Positions 1 to 6,698 of a stretch of DNA of 7,058 nt are shown in pieces. This DNA is from an uncultured bacterium (lineage in GTDB: Bacteria; Bacteroidota; Bacteroidia; Bacteroidales; Paludibacteraceae). The translations under genes and the position numbers were made by a program. The stretch's first letter is position 1; the number at the start of each line of letters is the position of its first letter. Below the pieces are notes generated by a model. It had not been told where the DNA came from and ran no database searches. It worked only from the letters and a program-made list of their open reading frames with translations. Location of the stretch: NCBI GenBank assembly GCA_947074225.1, contig CAMTOX010000096.1, forward strand, positions 1-7,058, given 5' to 3'.

Positions 1-234
1 TTATATGTAGTAGTTTATTATTGTTCAAAATGCTCAGAAGCATCTAGTATATAAATGATTAAGCTTTTTAATTTTATACTCAACATAAAAATATTTATTA
101 AATAATAGCGTATAGTTTCACAATTAAATTATTTATCTAAAAGCTCTGTAAAGTCTCTTTGTCTGTTAATAAGTTGACAATCAGACTGTTGTAAGGTAAG
201 TTTATTTTTTGATTTATGCATTAACATTTGAATG

Positions 235-257
235 GTATTGTTTTTGCAAAATAATAC
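235..257 (+). promoter_or_regulatory. Near-perfect inverted repeat, candidate operator (copy A)
   Basis: The left arm is GTATTG, one unpaired T, then TTTTG. The right arm is CAAAA then TAATAC. The centre TTTTG/CAAAA is a perfect 10-bp palindrome with no loop. The outer arms GTATTG/TAATAC pair at five of six positions, the sixth being a G/T mismatch. With no loop, a DNA-binding site for a dimeric protein is more likely than an RNA hairpin. The same 23 bases recur unchanged at 6591-6613, both 108 bp from first base to ATG, while flanking DNA has diverged. The binding protein is unknown. Confidence 0.6.
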
Positions 258-262
258 TTTGC
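255..262 (+). promoter_or_regulatory. Tentative Bacteroidota-type -7 element
   Basis: TACTTTGC resembles the Bacteroidota -7 consensus TAnnTTTG with one spacer base missing. It overlaps the right end of the inverted repeat at 235-257, so a protein bound there could block or assist polymerase. A TTTG at 227-230 could be the -33 element, but the 24-bp spacing is slightly long. The equivalent bases in copy B read TACATCGC, a poorer match, so the promoter may lie elsewhere in the conserved block. Transcription from here would give a leader of roughly 70-75 nt. Confidence 0.25.
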
Positions 263-342
263 ATGGTAAAATTACGCTTAATAGTGTGATGTTCGTTCAA
301 TTTTTCTAAAGAGAAAATATAAATTAATCTAAACATAGCAAT

Positions 343-3300
343 ATGAAACAGAAATTTACTTCTGGTGCTTCTTGCGCCTCTATTGGCATGAAACGTCCTT
401 CTTGCCATAACCATTCAATAAGTAGAAAGAGCCATTACCTTGGCATAATGCTTTTACTCCTTACGTTTATAAGTATTTCTTCATTTGCCCAAGCACAATG
501 GAGTAATGGAGATGTAATCACTATTAGTAGTGGGAATAACTATTTAGCAATAAATGGTTCTAGTATTACCTCTGTAACAAGGGTTACGGTTAATGCTCTG
601 TGGGAAGTTTCAGTGACTAACGTGTCTGGAACTAACCGTTATAGTTTTAAGAATGTTGGTAATGGTCAATATTTAGCAGTTCCAAGTAATTGGGGGCAAT
701 ATTCTCTTATTCTTGTCTCATCTGTTTCATCTGTTTCTCAGTGGACTTTGTCGAACAGTAAATTAGCGAATGTAGACCGTAATGTATATTTAAGATATAA
801 TAAAGGTTGGTCACTTGTTCTCAATAATAATAATGCTTCAACATTATCCTTTAAAACTTATACAAAGAATGATTCTTTTACTTATTCCGGGGCAAACCCA
901 TTACTGTTTGCAGCAGCCGGTGAGACATTAAATGTTACTGCAAGTGCATTCCCAAGTTATAGTAATGGTTCCACTGTTATACCGATGTTTGATTATGCAG
1001 TCGCAGGAAATGGTTTCACTGTAAATAGTAGTGGTACCAGTTCATATCAAGTTACAGCTTCTTCTAATAGTGGAACACCTCGTAGCGGTACATTAACATT
1101 AACCTCTACAATAAATAGTGCAACACAATTAGTGGTGAATTTTTTGCAAACAAGTTTAATTAAAGATTTCAATCATCAACAAGGTAAATCCGGGCGTGCA
1201 TACATAGATAACGGTAATGGATTACATATGCAGGGTGTTCATGAGCAACGTTTCGTGATTTATGTACCTATAAATGGTTCACGTACTTTAGAAGTTCCTG
1301 AAACATCAATGAGTTATTCACGTTGGTATAACTATAAAACAGATGAAACAGCTGTAGGTTTATCTGGTTTGAATAACTATTCTGCTCTTTCAGGTAATGC
1401 TGGTTTGGTGAAGATAAGTAATGGAAATGTAAATGTAAATCATGCCATATATTCAAATACAAGTAGTATTACTTCTGGCGTTATTGATGAGATAGCGTGC
1501 GATTTATCTTATTATAAAGATTATACCGGTAATCAATCTAATTTACAAGTGGAACCTACATTGTCTCATCGTATGATCTATGAGATACGCCCTGCTATAG
1601 AGATGGCAACAGCGTTAAGTAGCTGTACCGGCACTACGTTCTTAGAGGAGTATACCATTATTGCACCAGCAGAACAGACATTGCGTTTTGGTCCTCAATA
1701 TAAGTATCATAGTTCAAATAGTAACTACTACTATTTACAGGGAGATAACCCAATACAAGTTACTTCTGGTACGTGGACGGCATCTTCTGGTGCAGTACCT
1801 TCAAATGTTCAGAATGATCGTGTAGTTCGGGTCGATGGTTCGTCAGATGGTACCACTGTTATATATGAATTGACTTCCAATGGTTTTAATATAGCAAAGG
1901 TGACTGTAAAATATCAGTCGATAGATAATATAGGTCCTAAAAATGGTGATGGTATTATAAGTGCCGATTCTTTAAATAAGAAATACCAATATATTACAGG
2001 CTTATATTTTGATGACGACATGAATATTCCTTTACAATGGGATGAAAGTAGTTATGGTTTCTTCTATCCGGGTACAAATAGTGAAAGAACTCGGACGGAT
2101 GCATATTGGTCTGAATATGCGTTGATAAATATAACATCGCATTCTCCAGCCTATATTCTTCCAGGCGTTAGAGATAGATTGTATGCCAGAAGCGGTAATA
2201 CAAATACGTCGGGCAATTTCCTTTTTGTAGATGCAAGTAGTAGTCCAGGTGTTATTACAAACCTTCGTTTTAAAGAGAGTGGTTTGTGTCCTGGTATGCG
2301 CATGTATGTTTCGGCATGGGTGAATAATGTAGGAAAAGATACAGACCCTAACTTAAACTTTACTATTGTAGGTATCTTAGAAGGTATAGAGAAAGAGATT
2401 GCAACTTATACCACCGGCGATTTGTCATCGGGAGATGATCAAGGGGTTTGGAAGCAGATCTTCTTTGAAGTAGAGATGCCCGATATAGATTATGACGATT
2501 ACCGTTTACGTATTGTAAACAATGCACAGAATGCTGCTGGTAATGACTTTGCTATTGATGAGGTTTGCATCTATATGCAGAAACCTGCTTTAGTAATATA
2601 TCAAGCCGATGTGGCTTGTCCAGATGCTAATGGTGCTGAAAATGCGGAGACAATCATGATTCGTTTAGATCCTGATGGTTTTGATTTTAGTAATAATATA
2701 CAAGAAATCTACTATCAGATACAGAATGAATCTGGTAGTGCCATGAATGTGAAAAACTATATTTCAAATTCTACATTGCCATTAAACGCACGGTATGGTA
2801 TTATAGAGTTGGCCAAAACAGGTCAGCGTGCTAGTTATAGAACTTATTCAAGTTTGTCTGCCTATAAGGATTCGATAGCCATAGATCCAAATATCTCGAA
2901 TATTTTTATAGTTAAGGAGGCCGATGAAATTGGAGTTATGCACGATATCTATTATGTGCTGCATGTTACCGATAGCACTTTCCAAATGGGAAGTAACTAT
3001 TATTGTGTCATTGCTACAGAAGTTAGCGACTTGGATCGTTCTACTTCAAACTGTGGTATGAGTTCTGGCTTTACACTTCAACCACAATCTGTATTGGTGG
3101 TGAATGGTGAGTTAGCCGATGGTAATACCACCACTAATGTTTGTGGTAACCAATGGAATACAATAGCTATTAAGATGTATGGAGCCAATAGCGATTTGAC
3201 TCAGATTTTTGATGGTACTTGTCATTATGATTGGTTGAATGGTGAAAAAGATGATTATAATGATAATGGGATTTATGCCGGTTACGATTATAGTGCTATT

Positions 3301-5826
3301 GTAGACGCTATTTTAGCATTACGTATTGTTGATGCTACAGCATCGGATGTAGCAGCTATAAATGCCACCAGCTTAAATGATTTGGAAAAAAGTTTATTGA
3401 AAGAGTTATTATCGCGTGGTATGTTAGAGTTAAATAAAGAAGAAATTAAACGTCGTTTACCTATAGGTACCACTCAATTTACGCTCTTCCCTATATCAGC
3501 TAGTGCTATGACTTCTGATAATGAACCTATACATGTGTGCGATCGTCCATTTGTAATATCACTTGAAGCTATAGGTTCTACCCGTGCATTCCATATAGGT
3601 AAAGATAATGAAATAGATATTCCTGTTGATGTAATGGCAAGACGTGTGGTACGTTTAGATTTAAACACTGTATCGGCAACACCATTACAATTGCCTATTA
3701 TGGGTTTGAAAAATATTACTCATGCCGAATTGCAATCGGCAAGTGTTTCTAGTAAGATCTATTTAATACGTAGTAGCGATGGTAACCCCGCTTTGCCATA
3801 CGATGACGGCACAGAATTGAGTAGTGTATATGATATTATTGATTTTTCACAACAGACCAATGGGCAGATCTATATGTCGCTAAGTGATCGTAAAACCTCT
3901 TTGGAATTTAAAGCAGGTCATCAATATGACTTTATGGTGATGTTACCTTTGGTTGGCGATGAGAGTTGTGGCACCGGTTGTTATTTCAGTATTATTGTGG
4001 TTCCAGATTATGTTATGTGGGTTCCACGCAATGCCTCAACTTCATGGCACCGCGATAATAACTGGGTGATGATAGATAATTTGGGTAATGTAGATAATAG
4101 CGGTAATGGTTATGTACCATTGGCATCTACCAGTGCTTTAATGCCAGCCTCTACCTCCGTGATTCTTAAAGCCGTTAATAGTGGGAAAAGTTATCCTGAT
4201 ATTACCGATAAAGCTCAATTAAATATAAAATACGATTTGAATTTTGTAGCTAATAGCTGTAATGGCATTCATGTTGGGGCTCATGCACTATTAGGTGCAC
4301 AACATCTATTGAGTTATAATAATGCTTGGGTAGATATGCCATTAACCGTTGGTCAGTGGAACTTAATAGCTCCACCATTTGAGGGTATGGTAACCGGTGA
4401 TATGCATATCCCATCGTCGGGCATTTATAGTAACCCATTGTTTAGTGATGTAGATTCGCCCGATAGTCGTGGAGTATATCGTATGTACACCTCATTCTAT
4501 AATAGTAAAGAAGAGGCTTATACAAAAGACCGTAATGGCGATACGCTCCATATAAATGGTAGCGACTGGACAGCTCCTTTTAATGCTTTGATTACTCCTA
4601 TTAATGTAGGTATGGGTTACTCTATCTATCCTCAGAATAATAATAACTCCGATAGTGAGGTTATAGTTCGTTTACCGAAGGCCGATACTGAGTATTTCTA
4701 TTATGGCACATATGGCGAACAGACAAATATTTCTGAAACCGTGGTTCGTCCAGTTGGAGGCCATAAATTAGCAGGAACCGGCGCTAGTGAGATCATAGTT
4801 GATTTTACTATGACTAACGACTATGGTACAAGATTACACTTGTTGGCAAATCCTTATCTATGCGAATTAGATATTGTGAAGTTTATGAATCATGAATATA
4901 ATTCTGCCTCAGTAACAGGAGCGTTCGAGGTGTTGGATGGTGTAAATAGAAATACTGTGGTAATTAGTCCATCTGGTATTTCAAATTCAGAAGGTATAAC
5001 TTATAGTGATGCTGTAAAAATTCCTCCAATGACCTCATTCTTGGTTCATATAGATGCTACTGCAGCTTATCCGAATTTGAAAATAGCACCATCTATGATG
5101 GTTGATTTCGATGGTTCGCCAAGTTCTGCTCCATTGAAGGGTAAGCAAGCCGTTTCAATAAATAATATGAGTCAGCTGTTTATTACGGCAACACGTAATG
5201 GTTTGAGGTCGCATTGTACAGTGGTAGAGATGTCGGGTGCCTCTAATGAATACGATTTATATGAGGATAGTCGCTTGAGTCTACTATCGCCAGAGATGAC
5301 TCCAGCCATGGTATTTACCAGTGTAGATAATACTGCCATGTCGGTCAATATAGTTTCTGAAATGGATATGATACCTTTGGGAATGGCTATTCAAGATGGT
5401 TTAGAAACTGAGAGCTTAACATTAACCTTTAATGGTGTTAATGATTTTAACGGGCATGTAATGCTTTACGATGCTAAGAGTGGTGCTCGTCAGTCGTTAG
5501 TGAATGGAATAACAATTTCATTGCCTGAGTTGGCAAACGACAATAGTCGTTACTACATACGTTATATTCCTCAAGCACCAACAGAGTTAGAGAATACTTT
5601 AGAAGATGGTGTTGTTAAGGTGTATCAGCCAGAGCATGGACAAGTGGTCGTGGCAAGTAGTAATTATATTCAAACCATCCGTGTATATAGTGTTAATGGA
5701 CAATTAATAATGGAGCGTGGTTCATTGAATAGCTTGCAAGAAGAGTTGCAATTAACCACCGGCGTATATGTGGTTGATATTACTACAGAAAGTGGTGTGA
5801 GTCGTGAGAAAGTAATTATTCGTTGA
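343..5826 (+). CDS. Giant secreted multidomain surface protein with T9SS-type C-terminal sorting domain
   Basis: An 1827-aa protein, probably exported by Sec, moved across the outer membrane by type IX secretion, and displayed or released; its ligand is unknown. Residues 1-51 are a signal peptide with an unusually long n-region (about 32 aa), hydrophobic core LGIMLLLLTFISI and likely cleavage after AQA (49-51). Residues 52-175 repeat YLAI, QYLAV and LRY patterns like a ricin/fascin-type beta-trefoil. Residues 186-270 match the BACON pattern (RSGTLTLTS then VNFLQ). From 276 begins a core shared with the gene at 6699 (SGRA, DNG, MQGVH, RWYN). Residues 564-745 look like a galactose-binding-like jelly roll (CPGMRMYVSAW, GNDFAIDEVCIY). 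From about 1225 comes a W-rich surface module (SWHRDNNW; WNLIAPPF near 1337). Residues 1757-1827 resemble a T9SS type A sorting domain (IRVYSVNGQL; TTGVYVVDI; terminal KVIIR), without the common PNP motif. The start at 343 is preferred over Met16 because the paralog's ATG sits at the identical offset. Domain names come from motif memory, not searches. Confidence 0.88.
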   Translation: MKQKFTSGASCASIGMKRPSCHNHSISRKSHYLGIMLLLLTFISISSFAQAQWSNGDVITISSGNNYLAINGSSITSVTRVTVNALWEVSVTNVSGTNRYSFKNVGNGQYLAVPSNWGQYSLILVSSVSSVSQWTLSNSKLANVDRNVYLRYNKGWSLVLNNNNASTLSFKTYTKNDSFTYSGANPLLFAAAGETLNVTASAFPSYSNGSTVIPMFDYAVAGNGFTVNSSGTSSYQVTASSNSGTPRSGTLTLTSTINSATQLVVNFLQTSLIKDFNHQQGKSGRAYIDNGNGLHMQGVHEQRFVIYVPINGSRTLEVPETSMSYSRWYNYKTDETAVGLSGLNNYSALSGNAGLVKISNGNVNVNHAIYSNTSSITSGVIDEIACDLSYYKDYTGNQSNLQVEPTLSHRMIYEIRPAIEMATALSSCTGTTFLEEYTIIAPAEQTLRFGPQYKYHSSNSNYYYLQGDNPIQVTSGTWTASSGAVPSNVQNDRVVRVDGSSDGTTVIYELTSNGFNIAKVTVKYQSIDNIGPKNGDGIISADSLNKKYQYITGLYFDDDMNIPLQWDESSYGFFYPGTNSERTRTDAYWSEYALINITSHSPAYILPGVRDRLYARSGNTNTSGNFLFVDASSSPGVITNLRFKESGLCPGMRMYVSAWVNNVGKDTDPNLNFTIVGILEGIEKEIATYTTGDLSSGDDQGVWKQIFFEVEMPDIDYDDYRLRIVNNAQNAAGNDFAIDEVCIYMQKPALVIYQADVACPDANGAENAETIMIRLDPDGFDFSNNIQEIYYQIQNESGSAMNVKNYISNSTLPLNARYGIIELAKTGQRASYRTYSSLSAYKDSIAIDPNISNIFIVKEADEIGVMHDIYYVLHVTDSTFQMGSNYYCVIATEVSDLDRSTSNCGMSSGFTLQPQSVLVVNGELADGNTTTNVCGNQWNTIAIKMYGANSDLTQIFDGTCHYDWLNGEKDDYNDNGIYAGYDYSAIVDAILALRIVDATASDVAAINATSLNDLEKSLLKELLSRGMLELNKEEIKRRLPIGTTQFTLFPISASAMTSDNEPIHVCDRPFVISLEAIGSTRAFHIGKDNEIDIPVDVMARRVVRLDLNTVSATPLQLPIMGLKNITHAELQSASVSSKIYLIRSSDGNPALPYDDGTELSSVYDIIDFSQQTNGQIYMSLSDRKTSLEFKAGHQYDFMVMLPLVGDESCGTGCYFSIIVVPDYVMWVPRNASTSWHRDNNWVMIDNLGNVDNSGNGYVPLASTSALMPASTSVILKAVNSGKSYPDITDKAQLNIKYDLNFVANSCNGIHVGAHALLGAQHLLSYNNAWVDMPLTVGQWNLIAPPFEGMVTGDMHIPSSGIYSNPLFSDVDSPDSRGVYRMYTSFYNSKEEAYTKDRNGDTLHINGSDWTAPFNALITPINVGMGYSIYPQNNNNSDSEVIVRLPKADTEYFYYGTYGEQTNISETVVRPVGGHKLAGTGASEIIVDFTMTNDYGTRLHLLANPYLCELDIVKFMNHEYNSASVTGAFEVLDGVNRNTVVISPSGISNSEGITYSDAVKIPPMTSFLVHIDATAAYPNLKIAPSMMVDFDGSPSSAPLKGKQAVSINNMSQLFITATRNGLRSHCTVVEMSGASNEYDLYEDSRLSLLSPEMTPAMVFTSVDNTAMSVNIVSEMDMIPLGMAIQDGLETESLTLTFNGVNDFNGHVMLYDAKSGARQSLVNGITISLPELANDNSRYYIRYIPQAPTELENTLEDGVVKVYQPEHGQVVVASSNYIQTIRVYSVNGQLIMERGSLNSLQEELQLTTGVYVVDITTESGVSREKVIIR

Positions 5827-5866
5827 GTATTGAACCGTAGCAATAAAAAATAAAAACTAACGTAGT

Positions 5867-6298
5867 ATGAAAAAGATAATCTTTGTTATAAGTATAGTAG
5901 CAAGCATGTTAGTGTTGTGCTATCCAGCTGCGGCTTCAAGCTATGAACCTTTTAGTAATAATGTGGATAATAGTTATAGTAGAAGCGCAACCTCCTCAAG
6001 TTATCAGATGGCTACCACAGGTAGTAGTTATCAAGGAGGATATAGTGTAGGGCTATTTGATGTTAAGGGTGATTATGTTAACGACGCAAGAAACGTTGAT
6101 GATACATTCTTATTCGGATATGATGAGATGTTTAAAACAGATGGTACGGGTGAAGGAGCAAATAATGAAACCACCGGTGGTGGTACCGGAGAGTTTGATA
6201 CACCTCTTGGTCTTTCACATTTACTTTTTGCATTTTTGTTTGTGGGGTACATTTTTCTTCTGTTAAGAAGAAAAGTGAAGCTAACACAACATCAATGA
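5867..6298 (+). CDS. Small exported protein with C-terminal transmembrane anchor or sorting-like tail
   Basis: A 143-aa protein of no family I can name. Residues 1-23 form a signal peptide (MKK, then a hydrophobic core) with likely cleavage after AAA (21-23). The mature body is rich in Ser, Tyr and Gly, with SSYQ twice and a flexible Gly/Thr/Asn linker (about 92-110). A tripartite tail follows: TPLG (112-115), a hydrophobic helix (114-133) and the basic RRK (134-136), then a short tail. This gives type I topology: body outside the inner membrane, basic end in the cytoplasm. The layout recalls exosortase-type CTERM signals (PEP- or PID-CTERM-like), but I cannot confirm a match, and a plain membrane anchor is possible. 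It starts 40 bp after the giant gene and ends just before a terminator, so the two probably form one operon and may act together. The ATG follows an A-rich leader without a Shine-Dalgarno sequence, usual for Bacteroidota. Confidence 0.8.
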   Translation: MKKIIFVISIVASMLVLCYPAAASSYEPFSNNVDNSYSRSATSSSYQMATTGSSYQGGYSVGLFDVKGDYVNDARNVDDTFLFGYDEMFKTDGTGEGANNETTGGGTGEFDTPLGLSHLLFAFLFVGYIFLLLRRKVKLTQHQ

Positions 6299-6322
6299 TA
6301 TTTGTTTAGATTTATGATGTGT

Positions 6323-6358
6323 AGATCCTCTGGCTGTGAAGTCGGGGGATCTTTTTTT
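6323..6358 (+). terminator. Intrinsic terminator closing the two-gene operon
   Basis: Stem AGATCCTC (6323-6330) pairs with GGGGATCT (6345-6352) over 8 bp with one G-T pair. The loop is 14 nt (6331-6344), and a run of seven T's (6352-6358) begins at the last base of the stem. It lies 25 bp after the stop codon of the small gene, in the correct orientation, and separates this operon from the paralog at 6699. Confidence 0.85.
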
Positions 6359-6698
6359 GTATAGTTGTTTAATATTGTGCATAATGCTCAGAAAGAGTCA
6401 TATTGATGTTTGGGGTAATCTTTAAATTTACATATCTAATGTAAACATATACTAATTTAAAAACCGTTGTTTTTACAATTAAGGTGTTAATTTCAATATT
6501 TTCAAAAACTTATTTGTCATGTAACTTGTTAAGGGATAGTGAAAATTGTGATTTGTTCATATTTTAGTAATATGAATTAAGTTTTTAGTGGTATTGTTTT
6601 TGCAAAATAATACATCGCATGAAAAAATTACACTTAAAAGTGCAATTTTAATTCAATTTTTCTAAAGATTTAATATAAATCAATCTAAACATAACAGC
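6359..6698 (+). repeat. Upstream intergenic region, copy B of the duplicated unit
   Basis: These 340 non-coding bases between terminator and second giant gene correspond to 1-342. Landmarks occur in the same order with offsets drifting only from 6354 to 6356 over about 320 bp, meaning just a couple of net indels. Similarity is highest in the last 110 bp. It contains the second copy of the inverted repeat (6591-6613) and the conserved leader with 'aatctaaacata' shortly before the ATG. I see no gene, tRNA or mobile element here. Confidence 0.8.
6591..6613 (+). promoter_or_regulatory. Near-perfect inverted repeat, candidate operator (copy B)
   Basis: Identical in all 23 bases to 235-257 and at the same distance from the downstream ATG. 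The identity extends one base further left (6590), but the bases just to the right diverge (ATC here, TTT in copy A). Preservation of exactly the palindromic part suggests selection on it as a binding or recognition site. A role in regulation, or less likely in recombination, is inferred from position and symmetry. Confidence 0.6.

Larger units (their letters stand above)
1..342 (+). repeat. Upstream intergenic region, copy A of a duplicated unit
   Basis: This non-coding stretch precedes the 1827-aa gene and is very AT-rich. It is collinear with the region before the second giant gene at 6699. 'aatgctcagaa' occurs at 29-39 and 6383-6393 (offset 6354), 'acaattaa' at 120-127 and 6475-6482 (offset 6355), and 'tttgtc' at 158-163 and 6513-6518 (offset 6355). 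From 234 to the start codon the two copies align without gaps at offset 6356. Over 234-350 I count 99 identities in 117 positions. Constant spacing across about 320 bp argues for common descent rather than chance AT-richness. I see no credible gene, tRNA or insertion sequence here. Because copy B starts just after a terminator, the end of another operon probably lies immediately left of base 1. Confidence 0.8.

Noticed and set aside
161..186. Inverted repeat GTCTG...CAGAC.
   Set aside because: Only 5-bp arms with a 16-nt spacer, no T-tract, and not conserved in the equivalent part of copy B; probably chance.
214..414. Minus-strand ORF of 66 codons across the upstream region and the start of the giant gene.
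   Set aside because: It overlaps the conserved control region and the signal-peptide coding sequence, and its product has no recognisable features. It looks like a chance frame.
1140..1154. A 'ttttttgcaaac' stretch resembling the centre of the upstream palindrome.
   Set aside because: It lies within the coding region, at the end of the BACON-like domain. The outer arms are missing and only the low-complexity core is shared.
1268..4438. Four minus-strand ORFs of 61-64 codons inside the giant gene (1268-1462, 3288-3473, 3474-3668, 4250-4438).
   Set aside because: All lie antisense within one long, homology-supported reading frame and have no plausible domains.
5906..5923. Possible lipoprotein signal at Cys18 of the small protein.
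   Set aside because: The residues before Cys are LVL, not a lipobox ending in Gly, Ala or Ser, and an AAA signal-peptidase I site follows directly.
6057..6266. A 69-codon + strand ORF overlapping the small gene in another frame.
   Set aside because: The 5867-6298 frame has a signal peptide, a coherent TM tail and operon spacing; this one is a shadow of it.
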